From contig NZ_FCOK02000002.1 in assembly GCF_001544555.2 (NCBI RefSeq), positions 248,001 to 312,000 of the forward strand: 64,000 nucleotides of DNA. The letters run 5' to 3'. The notes under the pieces were generated by a model. The model was not told the DNA's origin. It saw nothing but the letters and a program-made list of their open reading frames with translations, and searched no databases. A program made the position numbers and the translations under genes. The DNA is from Caballeronia udeis (lineage in GTDB: Bacteria > Pseudomonadota > Gammaproteobacteria > Burkholderiales > Burkholderiaceae). Within the stretch, counting starts at the first letter, position 1. Each line of letters begins with the position of its first letter. Below, piece by piece: positions 29,034 through 38,458 of the stretch.

Positions 29034-30149
29034 TTAAGCGCGACGCTCGCCAACCAGCCGCTCATACAAATTCACATACGCATCGACCATTCGCTCTGCG
29101 GTGAATTTGGTCTCGAATCGCAGTCGCGCGTTCGCCCCGAATTCCCTCGCGAGCCGCCCGTCATTCCACAGTCTCCCCATTGCCTCGCGCAAAGCCCCCG
29201 GATCACTCGCCGGCACCACCAGCCCGGTCTCGCCATCCACGTTCACATACGACGTCCCGGTGCCGATCTCCGTCGATATCATTGCCTTCCCGAACATCGC
29301 CGCTTCCAGCAGCGAGATCCCGAACGCCTCGGAGCGCAAATGCGACGGGAACGTGAGTGCGTGACAGAGCGTGAGCAGGGCGATCTTGTCGTCGTCGCCC
29401 ACCGGCCCGACAAAGTCCACATTGTTCAGCTTCAGCCGTTCTGCCTGCGCCCGCAGCTCACGCTCGACTGGCCCCGACCCAACGATCACCACGCGAAAAT
29501 CCGTCCCCGGCAGCGCATCGAGCAGCACGTGCAGACCCTTGTAATACCGGAGATTGCCGACGAACAGAAAAAACTTCGGGCCGGCGCGTTCGCGCCAGTA
29601 TTGCAACTTCTCGGCAGTGGGCGCCGCGTACGACGTCTCGTCCAGCCCGATCGGAATCACCTCGACCTTGTCGCGATACCGCTGCAACACCTCGCTTGTC
29701 GCCAGATAGTTCGGCGACGTTGCCACGATCCTGTCCACGCTCGCCAGGAACCTGTCCCGCAGCGGCTTGTAAAACTGCAGCAAGACCTTTTGCCGCACGA
29801 TATCCGAGTGATACGTCACGATCGACGGCTTGGCCACGCGCGAAGCGAAGTGCACGACGTCAGCGAACGGCCAGGGGAAATGGTAATGGATCAGGTCGGC
29901 GTGTTCGGCGAGCTCACGAAAGCGCCGGAATGCGGCGAGCGAGAATGCCGACGACGCAATCTCGACATCGAGCTTCGCGCGATGGTGCAGATGATCGCCG
30001 AAGTCGACCGTGCTCGTGTCTTTGGACACGGTCAACACCTCGCTCGTCACGCCGCGTTTCGCGGCGCCCGAGCAAATCTGGCCGATCAGCTCCTCGACGC
30101 CGCCCATTGAATCGGGCTTGTACGTCTTATAGAAGTGTAAAACGCGCAT
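29034..30149 (-). CDS. GT4 glycosyltransferase, WbpZ-like
   Basis: A 371-aa retaining GT-B enzyme. The N-terminus MRVLHFYKTYKPDSMGGVEE has the glycine-rich acceptor-domain loop, FVGNLRYYKGLHVLLDA opens the donor domain, and SEAFGISLLEAAMFG is the Glu-x7-Glu motif. I chose the ATG at 30147-30149, which gives the normal family start, over the upstream frame to 30203. It most resembles WbpZ/WbdC-type transferases that add the first mannose or rhamnose of A-band or O9a-like homopolymers (from memory). It is followed leftward by the second Gtr-like operon and lies 112 bp downstream of manC on the same strand. Confidence 0.85.
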   Translation of the reverse strand: MRVLHFYKTYKPDSMGGVEELIGQICSGAAKRGVTSEVLTVSKDTSTVDFGDHLHHRAKLDVEIASSAFSLAAFRRFRELAEHADLIHYHFPWPFADVVHFASRVAKPSIVTYHSDIVRQKVLLQFYKPLRDRFLASVDRIVATSPNYLATSEVLQRYRDKVEVIPIGLDETSYAAPTAEKLQYWRERAGPKFFLFVGNLRYYKGLHVLLDALPGTDFRVVIVGSGPVERELRAQAERLKLNNVDFVGPVGDDDKIALLTLCHALTFPSHLRSEAFGISLLEAAMFGKAMISTEIGTGTSYVNVDGETGLVVPASDPGALREAMGRLWNDGRLAREFGANARLRFETKFTAERMVDAYVNLYERLVGERRA

Positions 30150-30261
30150 AGATCCCGCTGAGGAGTGCCGGCGGATGTAACCCGCCGGCGATAAAGCGAG
30201 CAAAGCGCCCGCCGCGCATTCAACATTCCCTGACGGCGGCGCTGAAAGACGCTACAGACGA

Positions 30262-31713
30262 TCAGGCCGGCACGCGCCCATAAACGTCCTCGAAACGGAC
30301 GATATCGTCTTCACCCAGATACTCGCCGCATTGCACCTCGATCAGCACGAGATCCATCACGCCCGGATTGATGAGGCGGTGCTTGTGGCCGGCAGGAATG
30401 TAGGTGGACTCGTTCGGCTGCAGCGAGATAATCTGCTCGCCGTTGACAATGTCGGCGCAACCGCTCACCACGATCCAGTGCTCGCTACGGTGATGGTGCA
30501 TCTGCAAGGACAACTGCGCGTTCGGCTTCACCACAATGCGCTTCATCTTGAAGCGATCGCCCTCTTCGAGGACGGTGTACGTGCCCCACGGGCGATGCAC
30601 CGTCCGATGAAGCCTGAACGCATCGTGATTGACCTTCTTGAGCTTGGCGACGATCTGTTTCACGTCCTGCGCCCGGTCACGCGATGCAATCAGCAGCGCA
30701 TCGGCGGTGTCCACGACGATCAAATCCTGCACGCCCACGGCACCGATCATGCGGCCGTCTTCGCTGCGGATGAAGCAGTTGTCGACTTCGTACAGCTCCG
30801 CCTCGCCATGAATGCGGTTGCCGCGTGCGTCCGGTGCGGTGAGTTCGCTGATGGACAGCCACGAGCCAATGTCGCTCCAGCCCATCTCGCACGGCACCAC
30901 GTTGACGTTGTCCGAGCGTTCCATCACGGCATAGTCAATGGAGATGTCTTCCGCACGGCTGAATTGCGCGGCATCGAGTTCGACGGTGTAACCGTCTTTC
31001 GAGGTACTGCGTTTCGCATCGATAACAGCAGCAACAGCCGGACCCAGCACGGTCGGAGCGTACTTATCGAGCTCGGCGAGCATGGTCTCGGCGGTGAAGC
31101 AGAACATGCCGGCGTTCCACAGGTGCCGGCCATCCGCGATGAGTTCCTGAGCCACGGACAATTGCGGCTTCTCCACGAACCGCACGACCTTGTGCACGGC
31201 GTCCGCGCCGGCCAGCGGCGCACTTTCGAATTCAATGTAGCCGTAGCCCGTTTCAGGCTTGGTCGGACGGATGCCGAACGTGACAATCCGGCCTTCCTGT
31301 GCCGCACGCGCCGCATGTTCCACGGCGGCGCCGAATGCGGCTTCGTCTTCCACGAGCTGGTCTGCGGGCATCACGAGCATGATCGCGTCCGCGCCATGCT
31401 GCTGGCGCACGACTTCCGCTGCTACACCGATAGCCGCCGCGGTATTGCGAGCGGACGGTTCCAGGATGAAACCAAGCTGACTGACGTCCGATTTGGCTTC
31501 AACGCACTCGTCTTTCGTCAGGAAATACGTTTCGCGATTCGTAACGATGACCACTTCACTGACGTTCGCCACATGCGATGCACGCAGAAACGTCTTTTGC
31601 AGCAGGCTCTGCCCATCGGCCAGTTTCAGCAGCGGCTTAGGGAAGGCTTCGCGGGACACCGGCCACAGGCGGGTACCTGCGCCCCCACAAATAATGACGG
31701 GAATGATGTTCAT
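30262..31713 (-). CDS. manC: Mannose-1-phosphate guanylyltransferase / mannose-6-phosphate isomerase
   Basis: A 483-aa bifunctional type II enzyme. The N-terminal nucleotidyltransferase has GGAGTRLWPVSREAFPKPL and FVEKP. A linker follows, then a C-terminal cupin isomerase with VHRPWGTYTVLEEGDRFKMK, QMHHHRSEHWIVVSG and a metal-binding His cluster. It makes GDP-D-mannose, the substrate of Gmd and of the mannosyl/rhamnosyl transferases in this region, like WbpW in P. aeruginosa. A second enzyme of the same class, bceA at 39881, serves the exopolysaccharide cluster. It is leftward and probably leads the transcript into the WbpZ-like gene. Confidence 0.94.
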   Translation of the reverse strand: MNIIPVIICGGAGTRLWPVSREAFPKPLLKLADGQSLLQKTFLRASHVANVSEVVIVTNRETYFLTKDECVEAKSDVSQLGFILEPSARNTAAAIGVAAEVVRQQHGADAIMLVMPADQLVEDEAAFGAAVEHAARAAQEGRIVTFGIRPTKPETGYGYIEFESAPLAGADAVHKVVRFVEKPQLSVAQELIADGRHLWNAGMFCFTAETMLAELDKYAPTVLGPAVAAVIDAKRSTSKDGYTVELDAAQFSRAEDISIDYAVMERSDNVNVVPCEMGWSDIGSWLSISELTAPDARGNRIHGEAELYEVDNCFIRSEDGRMIGAVGVQDLIVVDTADALLIASRDRAQDVKQIVAKLKKVNHDAFRLHRTVHRPWGTYTVLEEGDRFKMKRIVVKPNAQLSLQMHHHRSEHWIVVSGCADIVNGEQIISLQPNESTYIPAGHKHRLINPGVMDLVLIEVQCGEYLGEDDIVRFEDVYGRVPA

Positions 31714-32373
31714 TGAACGGCTCGAAAATGACTGAATGGGGGCAGCAAAGGGCCGATTTTAGCGGATTTCAAGACACTGGTGCCCTATTTCGGAACATCT
31801 GGTTACTGTTGTTGCAGCAATCGAACCTGCCGCGGCTCGCTCAGGGAGGAGGGTTTTGTTAAGGTGTGCGGGTGACTTCCTGGTGACTTCTATCGCTTGC
31901 TGCATAAGCTCGTGAGGGTAGCGGCCGCAGGGTTGCCCGATTGCTGCAAGCACTGTTGGAAAGGTGCTCGCAAGATAAAATCAAGGGCGCAATGTGTTAA
32001 ATTCGATGGTTGCGTTCGGGGTACGCAAAGCGCGCTTGACCACGGCGGGGGCAAGGTCCTCGCACAGGAAAATCTGTCCAATCGATCACGAAAACAGGGC
32101 AGATGAAGCGCGGCGAGTTCAAGGTATCAAAGCGGGCATCAAGGCGGGCATAGATGCGGGCATCGAAGTAGATGCACAGTCCGCTTTGGAGGCGCGTTTC
32201 AGTTTCAGCGGTGAGCGCCGGCCAGCTTTGATGGGCTATCTGCCCGGCATGGAACCCGGTTGGAAATCTCGCTTGAAACATATTCGCATGCAACGGTCGA
32301 CGACGGGCTAAACCGCCATCGCAGACCTCCTTTTGCTTTTTGTTTGTTTACTACGCCAACTAAACGCTAACGC
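31714..32373. other. Divergent intergenic region between manC and the WbpY-like gene
   Basis: 660 bases with no convincing gene. A 105-codon frame (31994-32311) covers part of it but has no family resemblance and includes a short tandem repeat. It must contain promoters for manC (leftward) and for the GT4 gene (rightward). No clear -10/-35 pair was found. Confidence 0.4.
32126..32173 (+). repeat. Short 12-bp tandem repeat, about 3.5 copies
   Basis: Units ATCAAAGCGGGC (32126), ATCAAGGCGGGC (32138), ATAGATGCGGGC (32150) and a decayed ATCGAAGTAGAT (32162) follow head to tail. The unit is a multiple of three, but the frame around it is not a recognisable gene. Confidence 0.75.
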
Positions 32374-33558
32374 ATGAAACTGCTCTTCGATCTCAACTCA
32401 CTTCGTCCACCAAGGAGCGGCGTCGGCTATTACACGCAGCATCTGCTGGAAGGATTGCGCGATGAGCCGGATGTGCAGGGGCTGGCGGGCTGGGTGGGCG
32501 CAGAGTGTTTCGAAGGCGAGCGTCTGCTCGCGCTGATCAATCAACGCGTGGCGTTGCGCAAGGGCGTGCAGTTCAGCGAGGGTATCGCGGCGCAGATGCT
32601 GCAGAAGGCGCGCAGCCTGCCCGGTTTATATCGCGGAAGGACTGTTGTGCGGGCAATCAAGTCGCGTGAAGTGCGCGACGACTTCGCCCGCCGGGGGTAT
32701 GTGTATCACGAGACCAACTTCGTGGCCTCGCGATACAAAGGCCCGACAGTCGTGACCATTCACGACCTGTCGCATCGGCGGCATCCGGAGTTTCATCCGC
32801 GGGTGGCGGTGGAATACCTGGATCGCGAGTTGCCAAAGACGCTGCGGCAAGCGCAGGTCGTGATCGCGGACAGTCACTACACGAAGAACGATATCGTCGA
32901 TATCTACGGCGTGCCTGAATCCAAGGTCGTCACCATTCATCTGGGCGTGGAAGCGGCGTTCCAGCCGTATTCGGCGGAGTCATGCGCCGAGGCGCTCACC
33001 GATCTCGGCCTGAAGCATCGCGGATTCGTATTGTCCGTCTGTACGCTGCAGCCGCGCAAGAATCTCCAGCGGCTGGTCGAAGCGTTCGCGCAACTGCCTG
33101 CGGAGATGCGCAGCGCCTTTCCGCTTGTGCTGATCGGCGCGGACGGCTGGAAGAATTCCGCGCTGATGCGCGTGATCGAACCGCTCGCGCGTGATGGCCA
33201 GGTCGTGGTGCCCGGCTACGTGCCGCGGGCAAATTTACTGAAACTGTATGCATCGGCGGCATTGTTTGCCTATCCGTCGTTATTCGAGGGATTCGGCCTG
33301 CCCGTCGCCGAAGCCATGGCGAGCGGCGTGCCCGTGCTGACGTCGAACCTGACTTCGTTGCCCGAAGTATCGGCCGGGGCGGCGTGGGAGGTGGACCCGT
33401 ATTCCATCGGTGACATCGCGGCCGGCATGGAGCGCCTGCTCGGCGATCCGGCTCTGCGCGACGAACTGATCGCCAAGGGTTTGCGGCGGGCCGCCGACCT
33501 GACCTGGGAGGCAACCGTGGCCCAGACGTGCGCGGTATATCGCGGACTGTCGGCATGA
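32374..33558 (+). CDS. GT4 glycosyltransferase, WbpY-like
   Basis: A 394-aa retaining GT-B enzyme. The start MKLLFDLNSLRPPRSGVGYY has the acceptor-side loop, VVTIHDLSHRRHPEFHP and IADSHYTKNDI are typical of mannosyltransferases, VCTLQPRKNLQRLVEAF opens the donor half, and FEGFGLPVAEAMASG carries the catalytic glutamates. It resembles WbpY-type transferases of A-band polysaccharide synthesis (from memory). It is the first rightward gene of a block that runs through the wbiG/H/I-like set, with 19 bp to the next start. Likely substrates are GDP-mannose or GDP-rhamnose (inference). Confidence 0.87.
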   Translation: MKLLFDLNSLRPPRSGVGYYTQHLLEGLRDEPDVQGLAGWVGAECFEGERLLALINQRVALRKGVQFSEGIAAQMLQKARSLPGLYRGRTVVRAIKSREVRDDFARRGYVYHETNFVASRYKGPTVVTIHDLSHRRHPEFHPRVAVEYLDRELPKTLRQAQVVIADSHYTKNDIVDIYGVPESKVVTIHLGVEAAFQPYSAESCAEALTDLGLKHRGFVLSVCTLQPRKNLQRLVEAFAQLPAEMRSAFPLVLIGADGWKNSALMRVIEPLARDGQVVVPGYVPRANLLKLYASAALFAYPSLFEGFGLPVAEAMASGVPVLTSNLTSLPEVSAGAAWEVDPYSIGDIAAGMERLLGDPALRDELIAKGLRRAADLTWEATVAQTCAVYRGLSA

Positions 33559-33577
33559 AGCTGTGGAGATCGCTGTC

Positions 33578-34534
33578 ATGCGAGTAATCGTCACCGGGGC
33601 CAACGGTTTCGTGGGCCGCGCGACCTGCGCAGCGCTCTGCGATGCGGGCCACGATGTGACCGCGCTCGTGCGCCGGCCGGGCGGCTGCAAGTCGTTGGAC
33701 CGTGGGCGCCTGCACGAACAAGTGATCGCCGACGATAACTTCGCCAGTCTCACCGCTTTGCCTGCTGCCGACGTGCTGATTCATCTTGCCGCGCGTGTCC
33801 ATGTGATGAAGGACAGCGCCGGCGATCCGCTCGGCGAGTATCGTGCGGTCAATGTGGAGGGCTCGCTGAACGTGGCGCGTGCGGCGTTGCGCGCGGGCGT
33901 GAAGCGGCTGGTTTTTGTAAGCAGCATCAAGGCTTTGGGTGAGGGCGAACCGGGCAGGCCGTGGCGCGAGGATGATCCGCCAGCGCCTGCAGATCCTTAC
34001 GGCATTACAAAGCTCGAAGCCGAACGGGCGCTTGCGGGTTTCGGCCGCGAGCAGGGGATGGAGATCGTGGTGCTCCGTCCGCCGCTGGTTTATGGCCCGG
34101 GAGTGCGAGCTAATTTCGAACAACTGTTGCGAGCGGTGGAACGCGGTATCCCCTTGCCGCTTGGTGCTATCGATGCCCGCCGCAGCATGGTCTACGTGGG
34201 TAATCTCGCCGATGCCATCCGTTTCGTGGCGACGCGCTCCGAGCCGACCAACGGCGTGTTCCACGTCACTGACGGCGACGATCTCAGCGTCGCGCAGATG
34301 ATCCGGGCGTTGGCACAAGCCTTCAATAAGCCCGCGCGGCTGTTGCCCGTACCCGCTTCATGGTTGCGTGCAGCGGGCGCAGTGACGGGGCGCGCGGCCC
34401 AGATCGATCGCCTGACAAGCCCGCTGCGCATGGACAGCGCGCGCCTGCGGACTGGCCTGGGATGGACGCCGCCTGCAACGGTGGCCGAAGGCATCGCCCG
34501 GACGGTGCGTGCATTCCAGGAGGCGCGCCGATGA
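33578..34534 (+). CDS. wbiG: NAD-dependent epimerase/reductase, WbpV/WbiG-like
   Basis: A 318-aa extended SDR protein with VIVTGANGFVGRATCAAL at the N-terminus, FVSSIKALGEG for the catalytic Ser and DPYGITKLEAERAL for the Tyr-x-x-x-Lys pair. In O-antigen loci this gene next to a WbpL-type transferase and a WbpM-type dehydratase reduces UDP-4-keto-6-deoxy-GlcNAc to UDP-QuiNAc or a related sugar. The start is ATG 33578, with GGAG 10 bases upstream, and not the GTG at 33563. It overlaps the next gene by ATGA. The order wbiG-wbiH-wbiI matches my recollection of the B. pseudomallei O-antigen locus. Confidence 0.85.
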   Translation: MRVIVTGANGFVGRATCAALCDAGHDVTALVRRPGGCKSLDRGRLHEQVIADDNFASLTALPAADVLIHLAARVHVMKDSAGDPLGEYRAVNVEGSLNVARAALRAGVKRLVFVSSIKALGEGEPGRPWREDDPPAPADPYGITKLEAERALAGFGREQGMEIVVLRPPLVYGPGVRANFEQLLRAVERGIPLPLGAIDARRSMVYVGNLADAIRFVATRSEPTNGVFHVTDGDDLSVAQMIRALAQAFNKPARLLPVPASWLRAAGAVTGRAAQIDRLTSPLRMDSARLRTGLGWTPPATVAEGIARTVRAFQEARR

Positions 34535-35547
34535 CATCGCTGACGCCAATGCCGATGCTGTTGTTCTTCGCGGCCGGAATCGCGTGCGTGGTGAGCGCTG
34601 GGATCTTGCTTCTGCTATTGCGTACCGGCTGGGCTTGGGACATTGCGGTCGATATCCCGAACCACCGGTCGCTGCACGTGCGTCCCGTGCCGCGTGTGGG
34701 CGGCTGGGGGGTCATGCCGGCCACGCTGCTCGCCGTCGCATTGTGCGCACCGTCCTTTGGCTGGATCGCGCTGGGGGCATTGTTGCTGGCCATCGTGTCC
34801 CAGATCGATGACCGGCGAGGCTTGCCGGCCCGCGTGCGCTTCGCCGCGCATCTGATCGCGGTGGCTGCTGCCGTCGCGTGGAGTGCGGTGGATATTTCCT
34901 GGTGGCTTGCGCTGCTTGCGGTCGTGGCGCTCGTCTGGGTGGTCAATCTTTACAATTTCATGGACGGTTCAGACGGTCTTGCGGGCGGCATGGCCGTGTT
35001 CGGTTTTGGTTTTTATGCTGTTGCAGCGCTGGTTTTCCAGCCAACGCTCGCAGTGGCCGCGGCGGCGGTAGCCGGCGCAGGATTTGGCTTCTTGATTTTT
35101 AATCACCATCCGGCCAAGATATTCCTCGGCGATGCCGGTTCGATCCCGCTTGGTTTCCTGGCAGGGGCGCTGGGCTTCTGGGGTTGGCAGCACGGCGTCT
35201 GGCCGATCTGGTTCCCTGCGCTGGTGTTTGCGCCTTTCGTCGTCGACGCCACCGTGACCCTGACGCGCCGTCTCGCGCGGGGCGAGAAAGTATGGCTGGC
35301 GCATCGCGAGCATTATTATCAGCGTCTGGTGAGACTGACTGAAAGCCACGTCCGCGTGGCTATGGCGTATTACTTGCTCATGTTGGGCAGCGGTTGCGTT
35401 GCGCTCATAGCACTTCGCGTGCCGCTCACGGGTCAATGGACCTTGTTCGGGGCGTGGTACGTTGTTCTGGCCTTGGTTGGCTGGCAGATCGACCGCCGTT
35501 GGCGGCAATTCATCCTCACTCAAGGTAACGGTAACGATGCGAATTAA
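34531..35547 (+). CDS. wbiH: Undecaprenyl-phosphate sugar-1-phosphate transferase, WbpL/WecA family
   Basis: A 338-aa polytopic inner-membrane protein with about ten or eleven hydrophobic segments. It shows the family motifs SQIDDRRGLPARVRF, NLYNFMDGSDGLAGG, HHPAKIFLGDAGSIPLGF and HREHYYQRL. It transfers GlcNAc-, QuiNAc- or FucNAc-1-phosphate to undecaprenyl phosphate, starting O-antigen synthesis. The ATG at 34531 overlaps the wbiG stop (ATGA), has AGGAGG 8 bases upstream, and is clearly better than the open frame from 34360. It provides the lipid primer on which the WbpZ/WbpY-like transferases should build. Confidence 0.9.
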   Translation: MTSLTPMPMLLFFAAGIACVVSAGILLLLLRTGWAWDIAVDIPNHRSLHVRPVPRVGGWGVMPATLLAVALCAPSFGWIALGALLLAIVSQIDDRRGLPARVRFAAHLIAVAAAVAWSAVDISWWLALLAVVALVWVVNLYNFMDGSDGLAGGMAVFGFGFYAVAALVFQPTLAVAAAAVAGAGFGFLIFNHHPAKIFLGDAGSIPLGFLAGALGFWGWQHGVWPIWFPALVFAPFVVDATVTLTRRLARGEKVWLAHREHYYQRLVRLTESHVRVAMAYYLLMLGSGCVALIALRVPLTGQWTLFGAWYVVLALVGWQIDRRWRQFILTQGNGNDAN

Positions 35548-37417
35548 GCCTTCGTGGCTCTCGATTGCGGCATTCGGCTTCGACCTCGTAGCGGTTGCCG
35601 TGGCGTGGCTCGCAGCGTATGCGCTGCGCTTCAATGGCTCGGTTCCTGACGATTTCTGGCACGGCGGCATCAACGCGCTGGTGTGGGTCGTCGTGATCTA
35701 CGGGGTGATGTTCCGAATCTTCGGGCTGTATCGCGGCATGTGGGTGTTTGCCAGCTTGCCCGACCTGATGCGGATTTCCAAGGCGGTGATCAGCGGTGCG
35801 TTGATCGTGATGATCGGTGCAGCGATGCTTCAGCCCTTGCCCATCATTCCCCGTTCCGTGCTGATCGTGTCGCCTTTGCTGCTCTTCATGGCAACGGGCG
35901 GTTCGCGGGCGCTCTACAGGGCGATCAAGGAGTTCTATCTCTACGGCGGCTTGATTGGCAAGGGTAAGCCGGTGATCGTGCTTGGCGCGGGCACGGCCGG
36001 TGCGAACCTCGTGCGCGAGCTGGCACGTTCAAGCGAATGGCGTCTGGTCGGTCTGCTCGATGACGATCCCGCCAAACGCGGTCGCGAAATCCTCGGCCAC
36101 AAAGTCCTTGGGTCGATCAGCGAACTGCCGCTGTGGGCGGAACAACTCAAGGCCGATACGGCGATCATCGCGATTCCGTCGGCATCGGTGGATGCGCAGC
36201 GGCGTGTGGCGACCATGTGCGTTCGTGCCGGCGTGAAGGCTATGGTCCTGCCCGCGCTCACCGTGCTGACGCAAGGTCAGGCATTTCTCTCCCGGGTTCG
36301 CCAGATCGACCTGGAAGACTTGCTTGGCCGCGAGCCGGTGAAGATCGACATGCCGCACGTCGAAGCGTTGTTGCATGGGCGCGTGGTGATGGTCACGGGG
36401 GCGGGCGGTTCGATCGGTTCGGAATTGTGCAGGCAGATCCTGCGCTTCTCGCCGGCGCAACTGGTGGCCTACGACCTGAGCGAATACGCGATGTATCTGC
36501 TCATCGAAGAATTGCATGAGCGGTTTCCGGATCTGTCGGTGATCCCGGTTATTGGCGATGCGAAGGATTCGCTGCTGCTCGATCAGACCATGTCGCGCTT
36601 CGCACCGCATATTGTGTTTCACGCGGCCGCCTATAAGCACGTTCCGTTGATGGAAGAGCAGAACGCATGGGCAGCAGTGCGCAACAACGTGCTGGGCACG
36701 CTGCGCGTGGCGCGAGCGGCGATCCGTCATCAGGTCAGCCATTTCGTGCTGATCTCCACCGATAAAGCCGTCAATCCGACCAACGTGATGGGCGCGAGCA
36801 AGCGCCTGGCCGAGATGGCCTGCCAGGCGTTGCAGCAGACCGCGCCGCGCACGCAGTTCGAGACAGTGAGATTTGGCAATGTGCTGGGCAGCGCGGGCAG
36901 CGTGATCCCGAAGTTCCAGCAGCAGATTGCGAAGGGCGGGCCGGTGACGGTGACGCATCCGGAAATAACGCGCTTCTTCATGACGATTCCCGAAGCGGCG
37001 CAACTGGTGTTGCAGGCGTCGAGCATGGGCCGTGGCGGCGAGATCTTTATCCTGGATATGGGTGAGCCGGTAAGGATCGTGGATCTGGCGCGAGATCTGA
37101 TCCGGTTGTACGGATTCACGGAGGAGCAGATCCGGATCGTGTTCACGGGCTTGCGGCCGGGCGAAAAGCTGTACGAAGAGTTGCTTGCGGATGACGAAAC
37201 GACCACCCGCACGCCGCATCCGAAACTGCGGATCGCCCAGGCGCGCGAAGTGCCGAATCATTTCCTCGATGAATTGCTGCCGTGGCTGATGCAGCATCGC
37301 GTGCTGGCTGACGATGAAGTGCGGCGTGACTTGCGTCGCTGGGTGCCGGAGTATCAGACGACCATGCCGCCTGTGTTGCAAAGCGTCCAGCCGCTGCGCC
37401 TGGGCTCGACGAACTGA
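35537..37417 (+). CDS. wbiI: UDP-GlcNAc 4,6-dehydratase, WbpM/WbiI type
   Basis: A 626-aa membrane-anchored enzyme. Four N-terminal membrane segments occupy residues ~1-115, a first Rossmann-like domain holds VIVLGAGTAGANLVREL, and the catalytic SDR domain begins VMVTGAGGSIGSELCRQIL (about 284). The triad region reads NPTNVMGASKRLAEM, with Met in place of Tyr, as is usual for the long WbpM class. It makes UDP-4-keto-6-deoxy-GlcNAc for the WbiG-like reductase and WbiH-like transferase. The start is ATG 35537, which overlaps the previous gene by 11 bases. The C-terminal region contains the conserved FTGLRPGEKLYEELL. Confidence 0.92.
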   Translation: MRIKPSWLSIAAFGFDLVAVAVAWLAAYALRFNGSVPDDFWHGGINALVWVVVIYGVMFRIFGLYRGMWVFASLPDLMRISKAVISGALIVMIGAAMLQPLPIIPRSVLIVSPLLLFMATGGSRALYRAIKEFYLYGGLIGKGKPVIVLGAGTAGANLVRELARSSEWRLVGLLDDDPAKRGREILGHKVLGSISELPLWAEQLKADTAIIAIPSASVDAQRRVATMCVRAGVKAMVLPALTVLTQGQAFLSRVRQIDLEDLLGREPVKIDMPHVEALLHGRVVMVTGAGGSIGSELCRQILRFSPAQLVAYDLSEYAMYLLIEELHERFPDLSVIPVIGDAKDSLLLDQTMSRFAPHIVFHAAAYKHVPLMEEQNAWAAVRNNVLGTLRVARAAIRHQVSHFVLISTDKAVNPTNVMGASKRLAEMACQALQQTAPRTQFETVRFGNVLGSAGSVIPKFQQQIAKGGPVTVTHPEITRFFMTIPEAAQLVLQASSMGRGGEIFILDMGEPVRIVDLARDLIRLYGFTEEQIRIVFTGLRPGEKLYEELLADDETTTRTPHPKLRIAQAREVPNHFLDELLPWLMQHRVLADDEVRRDLRRWVPEYQTTMPPVLQSVQPLRLGSTN

Positions 37418-37426
37418 TCGCCGCGG

Positions 37427-38458
37427 ATGCTGCTGGACGCTGCTTGCGCGTTGACGAATCCAGGCTCGTTGCTCTCGCCGCATGGCGAGATCGTGGCGCC
37501 CTACGATCTGGAAGTATCCAATAGCGCTGCCGAGGGTTATCGCGCCCTCGGTCTTTCAAACGGCATTTGCAATGCCGCTATGGCTGAATTCAATCCCGAT
37601 TACGCCGCGGTGTCGCGCGTACACGTGATTAATGGCATGGGTGTGACATTGGGTGATTCCGTTATCGGCCTGACCGCACTTACTGCCATCAAGACACGAT
37701 TCCCGCACATTACCTTCACGATTTATCGACCGGTTCATACGCCCGGCTATGTAAAGCGTCTTTACGAACTGGCCGCACCGCTATTGGGTTCCATCGTCGA
37801 TTTGCCGGTGAAGCTCGGCACCATTCCTTACGCCGAATTACGCATTGACTTAGGCAATCATTTGTTTTGGCCGAAATTCACCTCGCTGCCGATGATCGAT
37901 TTTTTTCTCGACGCAATGGGGATAAAGGCCGACGAAGTCCCGGGGACAGACAAACGCAATCATTGGCTGCAGCAATTGGCGCTGCCACGGCCTCAGGCGC
38001 TCAAGGGCGACTATGTATTGTTGTGCCCGACCGCAAGCACACCCGTGCGCAGTATTCCGGTGTCTGTGCGCAAGGACTTCGCGGAAGCCCTATGGCAGCG
38101 CTACAGGCTCCCCGTAGCGGGCTTTGGCGCCATAGATCATCCGCTTTACACGGACCTCTCCCCGCACGCCCCTGACACGGCCGATTTCCTTGCGTGGATC
38201 AAGCACGCCGCCTATCTGGCGGCCCCGGACACAGCCGCCATTCATATTGCTGCGGGGTTCGATATCCCGACAACGGCGTTTTTTACAACCATCGCGCCAG
38301 ATTTACGCGCGCGGGACTATCCGCACTGCAAGCCTGTTTCCTTACCGGTTCCTGAATTGGAGGGCATACAAGCCAGTAACCGGGCGCCGGACGTGGAGTT
38401 GATAGAGCGCGCTTATCGCACGTTAAAGATTGACGCTGATTTTTATGGATTTGCTTAA
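37427..38458 (+). CDS. GT9-like (heptosyltransferase-type) protein
   Basis: A 343-aa protein. INGMGVTLGDSVIGLTALTA matches the phosphate-loop start of GT9 enzymes, and AAYLAAPDTAAIHIAAGFDIP matches their conserved Asp-Thr/His C-terminal signature. Similarity is moderate and the domain begins only near residue 65, so an internal start at the ATG at 37580 is possible. No clear ribosome-binding site supports 37427. It lies 10 bases after wbiI and probably ends that operon. A core or O-antigen sugar transfer is likely; the donor is unknown. Confidence 0.7.
   Translation: MLLDAACALTNPGSLLSPHGEIVAPYDLEVSNSAAEGYRALGLSNGICNAAMAEFNPDYAAVSRVHVINGMGVTLGDSVIGLTALTAIKTRFPHITFTIYRPVHTPGYVKRLYELAAPLLGSIVDLPVKLGTIPYAELRIDLGNHLFWPKFTSLPMIDFFLDAMGIKADEVPGTDKRNHWLQQLALPRPQALKGDYVLLCPTASTPVRSIPVSVRKDFAEALWQRYRLPVAGFGAIDHPLYTDLSPHAPDTADFLAWIKHAAYLAAPDTAAIHIAAGFDIPTTAFFTTIAPDLRARDYPHCKPVSLPVPELEGIQASNRAPDVELIERAYRTLKIDADFYGFA

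Noticed and set aside
30331..31716. 461-codon frame on the + strand opposite manC
   Set aside because: Arises from the high GC at third codon positions; the product is His/Arg-rich and unlike any family, while manC is unmistakable.
31994..32311. 105-codon frame in the manC upstream region
   Set aside because: Low-quality composition, includes the tandem repeat, and no family resemblance.
36029..37483. 484-codon minus-strand frame opposite wbiI
   Set aside because: Same shadow effect in GC-rich DNA; no ribosome-binding site or domain.
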